A stretch of DNA of 54,001 nt from Clostridia bacterium (GTDB lineage: Bacteria > Bacillota > Clostridia > Oscillospirales > Acutalibacteraceae), in NCBI GenBank assembly GCA_017475765.1, contig JAFVEY010000019.1, positions 1 to 54,001 on the forward strand, given 5' to 3'. A model generated the notes under the pieces. That model ran no database searches and had not been told where the DNA came from. It saw only the letters and a list, made by a program, of their open reading frames with translations. This document shows, piece after piece, positions 1 to 8,633 of the stretch (position 1 is the stretch's first letter; every line of letters starts with the position of its first letter). The translations under genes were made by a program, and so were the position numbers.

Positions 1-63
1 CTTGCATCAGTCGGGTATGATGACATACTCGAAAGATACAAGGTACTGCACTTAAACTATTGA
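1..63 (+). CDS. ltrA: Group II intron reverse transcriptase/maturase (LtrA), C-terminal end only
   Basis: Only the last 20 residues and the stop lie in the window; the frame is open to the left edge. The tail (GYDDILERYKVLHLNY) matches the usual C-terminal ending of bacterial LtrA-type maturases, which reverse transcribe and help splice their host intron. It is followed within a few bases by domain V/VI-like RNA, the position expected for a maturase encoded in intron domain IV. The rest of the protein is outside the window, so whether it is intact cannot be judged. Confidence 0.75.
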   Translation, partial: LASVGYDDILERYKVLHLNY

Positions 64-139
64 ACCGCCGTGTACCGAACGGTACGCACGGTGGTGTGAG
101 AGGTCGGCTACTCAACTAATGGGTAGCCTCCTACTCGAT
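1..139 (+). mobile_element. 3' end of a group II intron (domains V and VI)
   Basis: After the maturase stop, positions 62-105 form a domain V-like hairpin (ACCGCCGTG... pairing with ...CACGGTGGT, tip around CCGAACGG). Positions about 98-136 form domain VI: GAG-AGG pairs with CCT-A-CTC, leaving a bulged A at 133 as candidate branch point, with an inner GGCTAC/GTAGCC stem. The intron should end about six bases after that A, near CGAT at 136-139. The intron body extends left of the window. The exact 3' splice site is inferred, not proven. Confidence 0.8.
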
Positions 140-541
140 TTGCTGTACGCCTAAATAGTCAATCAAAGCATTTTGGAATATCTTAGAGCAGTTTACACCG
201 TCTTTGTCGGCAAGATCAGCAAGCCATGCCGGCAGAGATAATGTTTTCTTTACAAAGCGGTTATTGATTTTATCCCTGAAAGCAGGCATAAACACATCAA
301 TAACAGCAGGAACTTCGTTTTGTTCGCATTTAATTTTAGTGATAGGGGTAGGTTCGGGAATCGGTTCGTTATCCTGCTCCATGCCCCAAATGTGCAGTCC
401 GAGAGCCTCACGGGCATTTTTTACAGCTTCGTCCATTGTGTCGGCACATGGATAACAGCCGGGAAGATCGGGAAATGAAATTGAGATTCCATCATCTGCA
501 AAATCAAAAACAGCAATAAATGAATATCTGTCTTTTTCCAT
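131..541 (-). CDS. hicB: HicB-family antitoxin
   Basis: 136 aa. Residues about 5-60 form the HicB-like partial RNase-H fold (YSFIAVFDFADDGISISFPDLPGC, split here as a motif around FPDLPGC, then DEAVKNAREALGLH). Residues about 98-130 (KTLSLPAWLADLADKDGVNC onward) look like the ribbon-helix-helix DNA-binding end. In known HicAB modules the antitoxin blocks HicA and represses the operon. A GGAGGT Shine-Dalgarno precedes the ATG. It lies 51 bases downstream of hicA on the same strand. Oddity: the stop codon and the last codons lie within the opposite-strand group II intron 3' end, so the extreme C-terminus is probably intron-derived. Confidence 0.88.
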   Translation of the reverse strand: MEKDRYSFIAVFDFADDGISISFPDLPGCYPCADTMDEAVKNAREALGLHIWGMEQDNEPIPEPTPITKIKCEQNEVPAVIDVFMPAFRDKINNRFVKKTLSLPAWLADLADKDGVNCSKIFQNALIDYLGVQQIE

Positions 542-592
542 AGTAAAATACCTCCGATTATAGTATATTTTTTGTTGTAAGGGTTATGGGTA

Positions 593-790
593 TCAAGGAA
601 ACCTGATACCCGGTTGTCTTTCAATGTTTTTCAGCGTTCCGACCGGTATATCCTTTTGAGAGTGAGTTACTGTTACTCTGCCGGGTTTTGTCGGATATTT
701 GAATTGATGATGATCTCCGACACAGCCGACCTCGTACCAACTGTCCGCTGTAAGTATCTGGATGACTTCTCTTGATGAGTAGCTTTTCAT
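593..790 (-). CDS. hicA: HicA-family mRNA interferase toxin
   Basis: 65 aa, typical HicA size. It has the double-stranded-RNA-binding-like fold signature: N-terminal SSREVIQILTADSWYEV, then GDHHQFKYP with the candidate catalytic His27/His28, then RVTVTHSQKDIPVGTLKNI. HicA toxins cleave mRNA independently of ribosomes until bound by HicB. The start ATG has an AAGGGGGA Shine-Dalgarno. It is first in the minus-strand pair with hicB downstream. The catalytic His is present, so the toxin is probably active. Confidence 0.9.
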   Translation of the reverse strand: MKSYSSREVIQILTADSWYEVGCVGDHHQFKYPTKPGRVTVTHSQKDIPVGTLKNIERQPGIRFP

Positions 791-814
791 GTTGCTGTCC
801 CCCTTACATATATT

Positions 815-843
815 ATTTTACTACATAATTTATTATGTATCAA
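815..843 (-). promoter_or_regulatory. hicAB promoter with palindromic operator
   Basis: On the minus strand TTGATA (838-843) and TAAAAT (815-820) are separated by 17 bases, a good sigma-A promoter 25 bases upstream of hicA. The interval is almost filled by the perfect inverted repeat TACATAATTTATTATGTA (822-839). A HicB-HicA autorepression site is inferred from the location. Confidence 0.7.
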
Positions 844-986
844 TGGATAAAAATAAATAATTTTTTATGTATTATATAGATTCGCCCCCAAAGCTGTACT
901 CCGGGGGGGGTGATTTTTTCATCACACAGTAGTATATTAATTTTTTGCTAACATATCATAAAATACATTTTCAGATATTATTTTTA

Positions 987-1685
987 GTATGACGGGCATA
1001 TCAATGCTCTGCGGTGAAAGTCCGCAGGGAGATAGTTACCGACCAACCCGAAAGTGACTCCCAAGGTTTGAATCGTGAGGTTCAGGCGAGAAGAAGGGAT
1101 AGCGAAATCGTAGCCTGACGAACAGAAACCTGATAAGAAGGCGCATTAAGCGGGTAAGATGACGCAAAACATCGAAGCCCAAAAGGTAACCGTAACCTTA
1201 ATGTGTAAATCAGGCAGGTAGACGAGGAAAGAGTATTGGTTTATCCCGTGAGGTCTCACAGGTGTGGTGGGAATAGTGATTCCAAAGCCTACATAGTAAC
1301 AACGAACTGTGAGAAGTCAGCAGAGGTCATAGTACCGGATTTTTTTCGGGAAGGATCGAACAATTTAAGACGTCAATCAAAATGTATGTTCTCCGAACCC
1401 ACCTTGACAAATGGCATTCCCAAAACGTATATGAGGTTAAACCATATCACATAAAGGATATACGGAGAAGCAGAAAGGAGAAAGACGGAAGTATGTCAGA
1501 AATGCTTGAAAAGATACTCAGCGACGAAAACATCCGACTTGCCAAAAAGCGAGTATATGCCAACAAAGGTGCAGGAGGAGTTGACGGCGTAACAGTTCAG
1601 GAACTGGACGAATATCTGGAGAAGAATTGGAAGAGTATCAAACAGCAAATCCGAGAAAGTACAAACCGCAGCTGCCAAGTGCGAA
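987..1685 (+). mobile_element. Truncated group II intron, 5' part only
   Basis: The start GTATGAC near 987 resembles the GUGYG intron 5' consensus, followed by domain I-like RNA (GGTGAAAGTCCGCAGGG, CCCGAAAGTGACTCCC and other segments) and by the start of a maturase gene. The element breaks off around 1680-1690, inside the maturase coding sequence, and joins AT-rich DNA upstream of an AraC-type gene. No domain V/VI follows it, so it cannot splice alone. It has the same orientation as the intron end at 1-139, but lies after it, so the two are not halves of one simply interrupted intron. Confidence 0.75.
1494..1680 (+). pseudogene. ltrA: Broken group II intron maturase (LtrA N-terminus)
   Basis: The start has a good Shine-Dalgarno (AAAGGAG) and reads MSEMLEKILSDENIRLAKKR then NKGAGGVDGVTVQEL, the standard LtrA N-terminus. 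After residue about 55 the frame is lost: the expected KYKPQLP continues in another frame (codons beginning near 1660), which means a one-base frameshift, and homology then ends near 1680. No reverse transcriptase motifs remain. Non-functional. Confidence 0.8.
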
Positions 1686-1711
1686 TATCTCCTGCTTGGC
1701 GGCGTTTTCTA

Positions 1712-1740
1712 TTGATATATTTCATAAATAGTGCTACAAT
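1712..1740 (+). promoter_or_regulatory. Promoter of the AraC-type gene
   Basis: TTGATA (1712-1717), 17-base spacer, TACAAT (1735-1740); 41 bases before the start codon at 1782. It lies just beyond the truncated intron. Confidence 0.65.
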
Positions 1741-1781
1741 TTTAATATAGAAAATCAGTAACTGCTATCAATGGAGGATAT

Positions 1782-2597
1782 ATGCTCTACCAAATAGATA
1801 AAAACTTCAAAACCATAACTGCTAATCCGTATCAACGAAAAAACTATCTTGAGTTTGCTCCTTGTGAAGCACTTAAGCCATATATTCGTTGCTTTTGGCA
1901 TAGTAAGTACAAAGGAGGGTCAGCAGGCAAATCACTTGTAATTCCGGATTTGTGTATGGATATCATTTTATATGAGAACAACGGATATCACGCAGACTTT
2001 TGCGGTATAAACAATCGCTCTTTTTACTCCGTCAACACCGATAAAGAATATTTTGGCATACGTTTTTACGCTTGGACAATTACGTTGTTTACGAGTGATA
2101 CAATGTCTGAAACATTAAATGCTTATGAATGTGCTCAAAAGTATTTCAGAGATTTCTCCAATCGAATAGCGGAAGAAATTATATGCGCTGATAGTGTGTA
2201 TGAGAAAAAGCGGCTTTCGGAAAGATATTTGCTGAAGAGGTTAAGTAATAGAAGTATCAACTCTTCGGTTTTGAATTCCGTTGTTTACACTATACTGCAT
2301 AACGGAAAAGCGGCTGTACGGGATTTGGCAAATTATAATGCTGTCAGCAAAAGGAAATTAGAGAGGGATTTTCTTGATACAACAGGCGTATCGCCGAAAC
2401 AAATGGTAAATCTGATTCGTTATCAGCTTTTGTGGCAGGACGCTGTCAGGCGTGATTTTAATGTATTCGAAAGCGTAGATAAATTCGGTTATTACGACCA
2501 ATCACATTTACTCAAAGAGTTTAAAAAATATCACGGATTGACTTTGACCGAAGCGCGCAAAGCTGTTTCATATTTGTCGCATTTTTACAATACATAA
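1782..2597 (+). CDS. AraC/XylS-family transcriptional regulator
   Basis: 271 aa. The N-terminal half (FAPCEALKPYIRCFWHSKYK then SLVIPDLCMDIILY) resembles the DUF6597-type sensor domain common in small AraC regulators. The C-terminal 100 residues carry the two helix-turn-helix AraC domain (DLANYNAVSKRKLERDFLD, GVSPKQMVNLIRY, and FGYYDQSHLLKEFKKYHGLT). A GGAGG Shine-Dalgarno precedes the ATG. The VOC gene lies 50 bases downstream on the same strand and may be its target or co-transcribed. The ligand is unknown. Confidence 0.85.
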   Translation: MLYQIDKNFKTITANPYQRKNYLEFAPCEALKPYIRCFWHSKYKGGSAGKSLVIPDLCMDIILYENNGYHADFCGINNRSFYSVNTDKEYFGIRFYAWTITLFTSDTMSETLNAYECAQKYFRDFSNRIAEEIICADSVYEKKRLSERYLLKRLSNRSINSSVLNSVVYTILHNGKAAVRDLANYNAVSKRKLERDFLDTTGVSPKQMVNLIRYQLLWQDAVRRDFNVFESVDKFGYYDQSHLLKEFKKYHGLTLTEARKAVSYLSHFYNT

Positions 2598-2647
2598 GAG
2601 CTGAAATTTGCTAAAATATTCTTATCAATTATTTTAGGAGGAAAAAT

Positions 2648-3076
2648 ATGAATAAAATAACCTGTATATGTTTAGGCGTAAGAAGTATGGAGAAAGCAAT
2701 CAAGTTTTACCGTGATGGTTTGGGCTTTCAAACAGACTGCACAGAGGACAATCCACCTGTGTGCTTTTTCAACACATCCGGGACAAAGTTCGAGCTGTAT
2801 CCATTAGATTTATTGGCAAAGGATATCAGCGAGGATAACCCACCGCAAGGACAGGGCTTTGGCGGCGTCACTTTGGCGTACATTGTCGAACACAAAGAGG
2901 ATGTCGATAAGGTGATTGAATTGGTAAAACAAGCAGGTGGAACGATTGCCAAAGAGCCTCAGAATGTATTTTGGGGCGGCTACCACGCTTACTTTGCCGA
3001 TCTGGATGGATATTATTGGGAAGTGGCATGGGGACCTGATTTTCGGTTTGATGATAACGGATTGCTGATATTCTAA
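2648..3076 (+). CDS. VOC-fold (glyoxalase/bleomycin-resistance/dioxygenase superfamily) protein
   Basis: 142 aa, two beta-alpha-beta-beta-beta modules: ITCICLGVRSMEKAIKFYRD near the start and DVDKVIELVKQAGGTIAKEP then YHAYFADLDGYYWEVAWGP at the end. Candidate metal or ligand residues are scattered (Glu52 region, His and Glu in the C-terminal module). Family members isomerise glyoxalase substrates, bind drugs or are dioxygenases; the exact activity cannot be told. The start has AGGAGG. Confidence 0.85.
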   Translation: MNKITCICLGVRSMEKAIKFYRDGLGFQTDCTEDNPPVCFFNTSGTKFELYPLDLLAKDISEDNPPQGQGFGGVTLAYIVEHKEDVDKVIELVKQAGGTIAKEPQNVFWGGYHAYFADLDGYYWEVAWGPDFRFDDNGLLIF

Positions 3077-3169
3077 TTGAGGCCCTGCCAAACAATCCCA
3101 TAACACACAAATTCGCAAAGTAATGAAAAATTACCCTGCCTCTTAAATTTTGCTTCCCAGATATTAAAA

Positions 3170-3259
3170 ATGTCTGTTAACGATGTAATAGTAATTGAGC
3201 AAATGGATTTTTTGGAAGGAACATATGCTGAAAAAGACTTTATACAACTAATTTCATAA
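3170..3259 (+). pseudogene. Possible small gene remnant, 29 codons
   Basis: A short frame reads MSVNDVIVIEQMDFLEG and continues to TAA at 3257. Upstream of the ATG the frame stays open as protein-like sequence without a Shine-Dalgarno, which suggests the 3' end of a decayed gene rather than a real small gene. No family recognised. The rest of 3077-3380 is AT-rich (runs of A and T) and I see nothing else in it. Confidence 0.25.
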
Positions 3260-3381
3260 ATTCAAAATCAAATTGAAATGATTATTTTCTGCAAAAAATA
3301 TTAATTATAAACTAAAATATAATTATTGTTAATTTGATTTATGCTAACTGTTATATTTAAAATGTTATTGTATTAAAACTA

Positions 3382-3424
3382 AAAGCACGATAAAGTTGTT
3401 AAAAACTCAACTTTATCGTGCTTT
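3382..3424 (+). terminator. Intrinsic terminator-like hairpin
   Basis: Perfect 17-base stem AAAGCACGATAAAGTTG (3382-3398) with its complement at 3408-3424, nine-base loop, ending in TTTATT. It ends the accessory plus-strand genes and could act in both directions. Confidence 0.8.
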
Positions 3425-3448
3425 ATTCATGCTAAAGCGCCCAAATAC

Positions 3449-3482
3449 GAAGAAAGCCCCCGAAAAATCGGGGGCTTTCTTC
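3449..3482. terminator. Bidirectional terminator hairpin downstream of tRNA-Leu
   Basis: 15-base stem GAAGAAAGCCCCCGA (3449-3463) with complement 3468-3482 and AAAA loop. It lies 34 bases beyond the 3' end of the minus-strand tRNA. A weaker ACGTCAGT/ACTGACGT repeat (3483-3508) sits between it and the tRNA. Confidence 0.75.
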
Positions 3483-3515
3483 ACGTCAGTACGTCTCCTA
3501 ACTGACGTCTTTGTA

Positions 3516-3602
3516 TGGTGCGGGTAACAGGACTTGAACCTGCACCTCCTTGCGAAGACTAGCACCTGAAGCTAGCGCGTCTGCCAATTCCGCCATACCC
3601 GC
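3516..3602 (-). tRNA. tRNA-Leu, anticodon CAG
   Basis: On the minus strand the acceptor GCGGGTA pairs with TACCCGC. The anticodon stem CTAGC/GCTAG encloses the seven-base loop TTCAGGT, giving anticodon CAG (codon CUG). The long variable arm is that of a class II tRNA (Leu/Ser). The T arm contains GGTTCAAGTCC. The terminal CCA is encoded. Confidence 0.95.
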
Positions 3603-3747
3603 ATATTGATTTTTGACTGCCTAAATATTATATCAGATATCATCATTCTTGTCAAGCGTTTTTTATAATTTTTTTGCAATCACAATCGGCTTCCGGTTTC
3701 CGGAAGCCGATCAGATGGATTACGTTTGCTTTTCAGTAGGTGTTGTA

Positions 3748-5595
3748 TTACGAATCAAGAAGCTCCATGACCTGAACACTTCTTGCAATAAAGCCCTGAA
3801 GCTCATCGGCAGAAAGGCGGCGCTGGCTGATCACCGCCAGATCATAAATATGGCGGCAGAGAAGACTCTGCTTGTCGTGGTCATATTCGGGGAGCTTTCT
3901 GACAGTTTCGTTGCTGCTGTTGATAATCAGCGTTTCCTGAGCCTTGTCGTTGTTTGCACCGAACATATCGCCGTACAGTTTGTTCATATCATTGATTCTT
4001 CTTTGATATTCGTTGATGGTGATGATGGCAGGAGTATCGGTGCTTTTCAGTGGCTGAACCTTGATTTCAAGCTTATCGGATGAAAGAGCGTCCTTGAATA
4101 TTTCAATCAGCTTTTCAGGCTCTGCTTCATTCTCGCTGCTGTTGCTGTCTGATGCAAGCGCTTCCCCGACCTCGGAATCTATTCTTACGAACTTGATATC
4201 GCTTTCCTTATATTCAAGGAAGGTAACAAAATGCGTATCAATGTTATGCTCCAAAATCACAGCGTCAATACCGTTATCCTTGAAAATTTTGATATATTGA
4301 GCCTGGAGATTGGCATCCGAAACATAATATACCTTGTTCTCCTTGGATTTCGGCAGTTCTGAGAAGGTCTTGAATTCGCCGTTGATTGTTTTGTAAAGGA
4401 TGATATCCTTCATTCTGTCATAGAATTTTTCATCTTTGATACAGCCGAACTTGATAAAGGGAGAGATATCATCCCAGTAGCTTTCATATTCGTTTCTTTC
4501 GTTCTTGAAGACGGAAACGAGCTTATCGGCAACCTTTTTGGTAATGTGCTTTGATATTTTTGCCACCTCTCCGTCATTCTGAAGGAACGAACGGGATACG
4601 TTAAGCGGCATATCGGGGCAGTCAATCACGCCTTTCAGGAGCATAAGAAACTCCGGAACGACTTCCTTGATATTGTCGGCAATATAGACCTGATTGGAAA
4701 ACAGCTTTATCTCACCGGGCATTACCTGCAGCTTGTCGGTCTGCTTCGGAAAATAAAGAATACCCTTGAGGTTGAACGGATAATCGACATTAAGGTGAAT
4801 CCAGAAGAGAGGGAGATTGATATCGGGGAATACCTCTCTGTAAAAGTCCTCATACTCTTCCGTTGTGCAGTCCTTCGGAGCTTTAAGCCACAGGGGATTG
4901 GTGATATTGACAGGCTTTTCTTCTGTCTTGTTTTCTTCATCATCCGCTTCATCCTCTTTTTTGTCCTGCACACAGATGAAATATATCTCATAGGGCATAA
5001 AGTGACAGTATTTTTTCAGAACGGAACGCAGTCTGAAGCTGTCGTTAAATTCATTTCCTTCATCAGACAGGTGCATAATGACAGTCGTGCCTTTTTCTGT
5101 TCTTTCGCCGTCCGATATTTCATAAGTGCTTGCGCCGTCGCTTGACCAATGAACGGGTACAGCGTCTTTCTGATAGGAAAGTGTATCTATTTCAACAGTA
5201 TCGGAAACCATATAGGCGGAATAGAAGCCCAGACCGAAATGACCGATGATACCGGCATCAGCATCTGTTTTGTCCTTATATTTTTCAATAAATTCCTGAG
5301 CGCCCGAAAAAGCAACCTGAGTGATGTATTTTTCGACTTCCTCTTCCGTCATACCAATACCGTTATCCTTAATGGTAAGCGTTTTTGCGTCTTTGTCAAG
5401 AATAATGTCGATTCTCGGCTTGATACCGTCGTCCTCGGCTTCTCCGATGGTGCAGAGGCTCTGATATTTTTTGATGGCATCACAGCCGTTGGCAACAATT
5501 TCTCTGAGAAAAATATCCTTGTCGGAATAAAGCCATTTTTTGATGATCGGAAACAGATTTTCCGAATCTACTTTGATTTGTCCTTCTCTTTTCAT
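3748..5595 (-). CDS. htpG: Hsp90 chaperone HtpG
   Basis: 615 aa, close to E. coli and Bacillus HtpG. The N-terminal GHKL ATPase shows IFLREIVANGCDAIKK, DNGIGM and GHFGLGFYSAYMV; the middle domain contains PLFWIHLNVDYPFNLKGILY and NVSRSFLQND with the catalytic-loop Arg; the C-terminal dimerisation domain ends ARSVQVMELLDS. The open frame extends 11 codons upstream, but GGAGG sits just before MKREGQIKVD, so that Met is chosen. Acidic linker near residues 215-230. It follows spoIIIE on the same strand, 80 bases away. ATP-driven client folding in the cytosol. Confidence 0.96.
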   Translation of the reverse strand: MKREGQIKVDSENLFPIIKKWLYSDKDIFLREIVANGCDAIKKYQSLCTIGEAEDDGIKPRIDIILDKDAKTLTIKDNGIGMTEEEVEKYITQVAFSGAQEFIEKYKDKTDADAGIIGHFGLGFYSAYMVSDTVEIDTLSYQKDAVPVHWSSDGASTYEISDGERTEKGTTVIMHLSDEGNEFNDSFRLRSVLKKYCHFMPYEIYFICVQDKKEDEADDEENKTEEKPVNITNPLWLKAPKDCTTEEYEDFYREVFPDINLPLFWIHLNVDYPFNLKGILYFPKQTDKLQVMPGEIKLFSNQVYIADNIKEVVPEFLMLLKGVIDCPDMPLNVSRSFLQNDGEVAKISKHITKKVADKLVSVFKNERNEYESYWDDISPFIKFGCIKDEKFYDRMKDIILYKTINGEFKTFSELPKSKENKVYYVSDANLQAQYIKIFKDNGIDAVILEHNIDTHFVTFLEYKESDIKFVRIDSEVGEALASDSNSSENEAEPEKLIEIFKDALSSDKLEIKVQPLKSTDTPAIITINEYQRRINDMNKLYGDMFGANNDKAQETLIINSSNETVRKLPEYDHDKQSLLCRHIYDLAVISQRRLSADELQGFIARSVQVMELLDS

Positions 5596-5675
5596 TTTGA
5601 ATACCTCCGTTTTGTATTGGTTGGTCATTAATGTATAACATGCAGCATATCATGCAGGTGAAAGCGGTGCTTTGA

Positions 5676-8483
5676 CTAATCACTATGCGTTACGCTCCGC
5701 TCCATCCATTGCTGATATGTCATCAGAACCTGTCGGGGTTTGGAGCCTTCATGCGGTCCCACAATGCCCATCTGCTCCATCTCGTCAATCAGTCTGCCTG
5801 CTCTTGCATAGCCGACCCGGAAACGTCTTTGCAGCATGGACGTTGAAGCCTGACCTGCTTCAACAACGCATTTGATAGCGTCCTCAAGCATTGGGTCAAG
5901 ATCGCTTTCAACATTATCGCTTCCGTCTCCGTTGTTATCCGGAACAGCATTTTTCTCGATCTCCTGAAGAACATTCTCATCGTATTCGACAACCTTGTTC
6001 TTCTTGATGAAATTAATAATATTTTCTATCTCCATGTCATCAACATAACATCCCTGCACACGCACCGGTTTGGTAGTGCCGATGGGGGAGAAGAGCATAT
6101 CGCCCCGTCCAAGGAGCTTTTCCGCTCCGCCTGTGTCGAGTATCGTTCTGGAGTCCGTCTGTGATTTTACGGCAAAAGCGATACGGCTCGGTACGTTCGC
6201 TTTGATCAGACCTGTTATGACATCAACAGACGGTCTTTGCGTTGCAATGACAAGGTGCATTCCTGCGGCTCTCGCCATCTGTGCAAGACGGCAGATAGAC
6301 TCCTCAACATCCTTAGGAGCTGCCATCATCAGGTCGGCAAGCTCATCAATCACGATAACAATCTGCGGCATTTTTTGCAGCTTTTTCGGTTCATCGGAAG
6401 CACCGCTTTCCTTTGTTCCTTCCGAATTCAGCTCTGCCTGAGCCTGTGCAAGCATTTCGTCCTCCTCGAAGGAGCGTTCGCCTTCGTCAATATGAATCTC
6501 GTTTGCAGCAAGCTCTTCTGCCTGCGCATTCTGTCTGTCAACAAAGCGGTTATAGCTGTGCATATCTCTGACGTTATATTCGGCAAAGATTTTGTAGCGG
6601 TTAAGCATTTCGTTCACCGCCCAGCTCAGCGCACCGGCAGCCTTTCTCGGATCTGTTACGACAGGTACGAGAAGATGGGGGATTCCGTTATAAACACCAA
6701 GCTCGACAACCTTTGGGTCGATGAGCATCAGCTTTACCTCATCGGGGCTTGATTTGTACAGAAGACTGACAAGCATGGAATTGATACACACGGATTTACC
6801 GGAGCCTGTTGAACCCGCAATCAGAAGGTGCGGCATTTTGCTCAGATCAGCAAGTGTAATTTTTCCCGTGATATCTTTTCCGAGTGCAACGGTAAGATTG
6901 CTTTTGGCTTCCTGAAACTCTTTTGATTCAACAAGATTTCTCATCTTGACAATGCTGACAAATTTGTTCGGAACCTCTATGCCGACAGCGGATTTTCCCG
7001 GTATAGGTGCTTCAATGCGCACACCTGTTGCAGCAAGGCTCATGGCAATATCGTCAGACAGATTGGTGATCTTGCTGATTTTGATTCCTGCAGCTGGCTG
7101 CAGCTCATATCTTGTGACAGAAGGTCCTCGGCAGATATTGACGATAGTGGTCTGCACTCCAAAGCTTTTCAGGGTATCGACAAGCATTGTACCGCTCTGG
7201 TTAAGCTCCATGGAGATGTTAGCCTCCTGTTCGGGCGGCTGCGGTTCCAGCAGATTGAACGGCGGCTTGATATAATGCCCCGAAATAAAAGAGCTGTCGG
7301 GAGCAATTTCAAATTTATCCGTGTTATCTTGTCCGGCAGACGGATGTGCAGGCTTGACGGGCTGCACAGGCTGCGGCAGAGGATCGGGAACGGGTTCCTC
7401 AATGGGATAAAAGGGGAGCTCATCGGGTTCATCCTCCGGCTCAATATAAAGCTGATCAAAATCAAATCCGCTTCCGTATTCTTCGGCAGGCTGTGCGGGA
7501 AGAGGTGCGAATTCCTCGTCAGGCGGAGCAGGGGACTGTGCGGATTTTTTGCGCTGTTTTTTCTTTGGCGGCTGTTCCTCTTCGGGAGGCTCCGTAAGAA
7601 AGTTATCCTCTCTTTCAGGCTCATAGAACGGTGTTCTTTTTAATTTGCGGAATTCGGGATTGCCGCTCTTTTTCGTTTTGCTGCTGAGACGTCTGTCAAT
7701 TTCCGAGCGTACATATTCCTCACGCTGCTGTTTTCTTTTTTCATCTTTAATCTGTTGTTCTCTTTTGCGTACCTCGGTGCGGATCTGTCTGCTGTCGCTG
7801 ATATTTTCGCCGACTCTTCTGACAGGCCGTTTGAATGTCTGAATCAAAGCGACAGTCATACTGTCAAAGGTAAAGGCAAGAAGTATCAGAAAAGCGAACA
7901 GACAGATAATTCCTCCGCCGACAGAGCCTGTCAGTTTCGTCACGGGAATACCGAGAAGCGCTCCGATAAAGCCTGTCCCGTGATGTGCTGACGCATTGAT
8001 AAAGCTCTGATGAATTTCTTCAAAGTAACCTCCGAGCTTTGAGCTGTCAGCCTGAAAGGCATATACAGCTGTGGAGAGAATCAGTATCAGGAAGGATGCA
8101 CAGACAGTCTTGCCTTTGAAATCATCAGATGGTTCATCCTTGCCGTTCTGCCAGCAGCAATAGAGCGTTACCGCCGGAACGGCAAAGCCGAATACGCCGA
8201 AAAGTCCCCGGTATAGCTGATGGAATATCAGCCAGAGTCTGTCGCCGGGAATAAAATAGATAAAAAGAAACAGCACAGAAAGCGCAAACAATATCAGCGC
8301 TGTAATGAACCTGCGCCGCTGCCTTTCCCATTCGGCACGAGCCTGTGCTTTTTTTCTTGCCTCGGCAGCTTTGGAACCTTTTGAAGCGCCTGTTTTTGCG
8401 CCTGACGATTTTTTAGCCGCCGAAGATCCGGCAGGAGGCTTTTTGCTTTTCGCCGAGCTGCTTTTTGAACTGTTTGCTGCCAA
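5676..8483 (-). CDS. spoIIIE: DNA translocase FtsK/SpoIIIE
   Basis: 935 aa. The start is TTG: GAGGTG lies seven bases upstream and a nearby ATG is out of frame. Order: Ala/Lys/Ser-rich cytosolic start (1-50), about four membrane segments (60-215), a charged then Pro/Glu-rich linker (230-400), and the motor domain with Walker A GSTGSGKS near 560 and Walker [13 protein letters not shown] near 713. The winged-helix gamma domain occupies the last 65 residues ([20 protein letters not shown]). It pumps chromosomes across closing septa and into the forespore; the domain binds orienting sequences. The motor holds an acidic insert (residues about 665-705) between its Walker motifs. Confidence 0.95.
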   Translation of the reverse strand: MAANSSKSSSAKSKKPPAGSSAAKKSSGAKTGASKGSKAAEARKKAQARAEWERQRRRFITALILFALSVLFLFIYFIPGDRLWLIFHQLYRGLFGVFGFAVPAVTLYCCWQNGKDEPSDDFKGKTVCASFLILILSTAVYAFQADSSKLGGYFEEIHQSFINASAHHGTGFIGALLGIPVTKLTGSVGGGIICLFAFLILLAFTFDSMTVALIQTFKRPVRRVGENISDSRQIRTEVRKREQQIKDEKRKQQREEYVRSEIDRRLSSKTKKSGNPEFRKLKRTPFYEPEREDNFLTEPPEEEQPPKKKQRKKSAQSPAPPDEEFAPLPAQPAEEYGSGFDFDQLYIEPEDEPDELPFYPIEEPVPDPLPQPVQPVKPAHPSAGQDNTDKFEIAPDSSFISGHYIKPPFNLLEPQPPEQEANISMELNQSGTMLVDTLKSFGVQTTIVNICRGPSVTRYELQPAAGIKISKITNLSDDIAMSLAATGVRIEAPIPGKSAVGIEVPNKFVSIVKMRNLVESKEFQEAKSNLTVALGKDITGKITLADLSKMPHLLIAGSTGSGKSVCINSMLVSLLYKSSPDEVKLMLIDPKVVELGVYNGIPHLLVPVVTDPRKAAGALSWAVNEMLNRYKIFAEYNVRDMHSYNRFVDRQNAQAEELAANEIHIDEGERSFEEDEMLAQAQAELNSEGTKESGASDEPKKLQKMPQIVIVIDELADLMMAAPKDVEESICRLAQMARAAGMHLVIATQRPSVDVITGLIKANVPSRIAFAVKSQTDSRTILDTGGAEKLLGRGDMLFSPIGTTKPVRVQGCYVDDMEIENIINFIKKNKVVEYDENVLQEIEKNAVPDNNGDGSDNVESDLDPMLEDAIKCVVEAGQASTSMLQRRFRVGYARAGRLIDEMEQMGIVGPHEGSKPRQVLMTYQQWMERSVTHSD

Positions 8484-8538
8484 ATTTCATCACCTCAATT
8501 TATATTTATTTTCCTTTTACAGCTGAAGCATAACCCTA

Positions 8539-8567
8539 ATTATATCATAATATTTTCGTAATATCAA
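8539..8567 (-). promoter_or_regulatory. spoIIIE promoter
   Basis: Minus strand TTGATA (8562-8567), 17 bases, TATAAT (8539-8544), about 56 bases before the TTG start. Confidence 0.7.
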
Positions 8568-8592
8568 ATATTTGTTAATGATGAAATGTAAA

Positions 8593-8626
8593 AAAACCGG
8601 ACAGTATTCCAGTACTGTCCGGTTTT
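8593..8626 (-). terminator. Terminator downstream of uppP
   Basis: 14-base stem AAAACCGGACAGTA (8593-8606) and complement (8613-8626), six-base loop, with T-rich flank TTTT on the minus strand. Just after the uppP stop. Confidence 0.85.
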
Positions 8627-8633
8627 GTAATGA

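Noticed and set aside
903-910. Run of eight G as a possible phase-variation tract
   Set aside because: It lies in non-coding DNA outside any promoter I can define, so no switching effect can be argued.
60-1690. A single group II intron split by hicAB
   Set aside because: The 3' end lies before the 5' end in the same orientation, which simple interruption cannot produce.
1236-1750. Open frames at 1236-1454 and 1382-1493 as genes
   Set aside because: They lie in the structured RNA part of the intron fragment; only the segment from 1494 is maturase.
3649-4083. Plus-strand open frame opposite the end of htpG
   Set aside because: Shadow of htpG; no ribosome-binding site and no family similarity.
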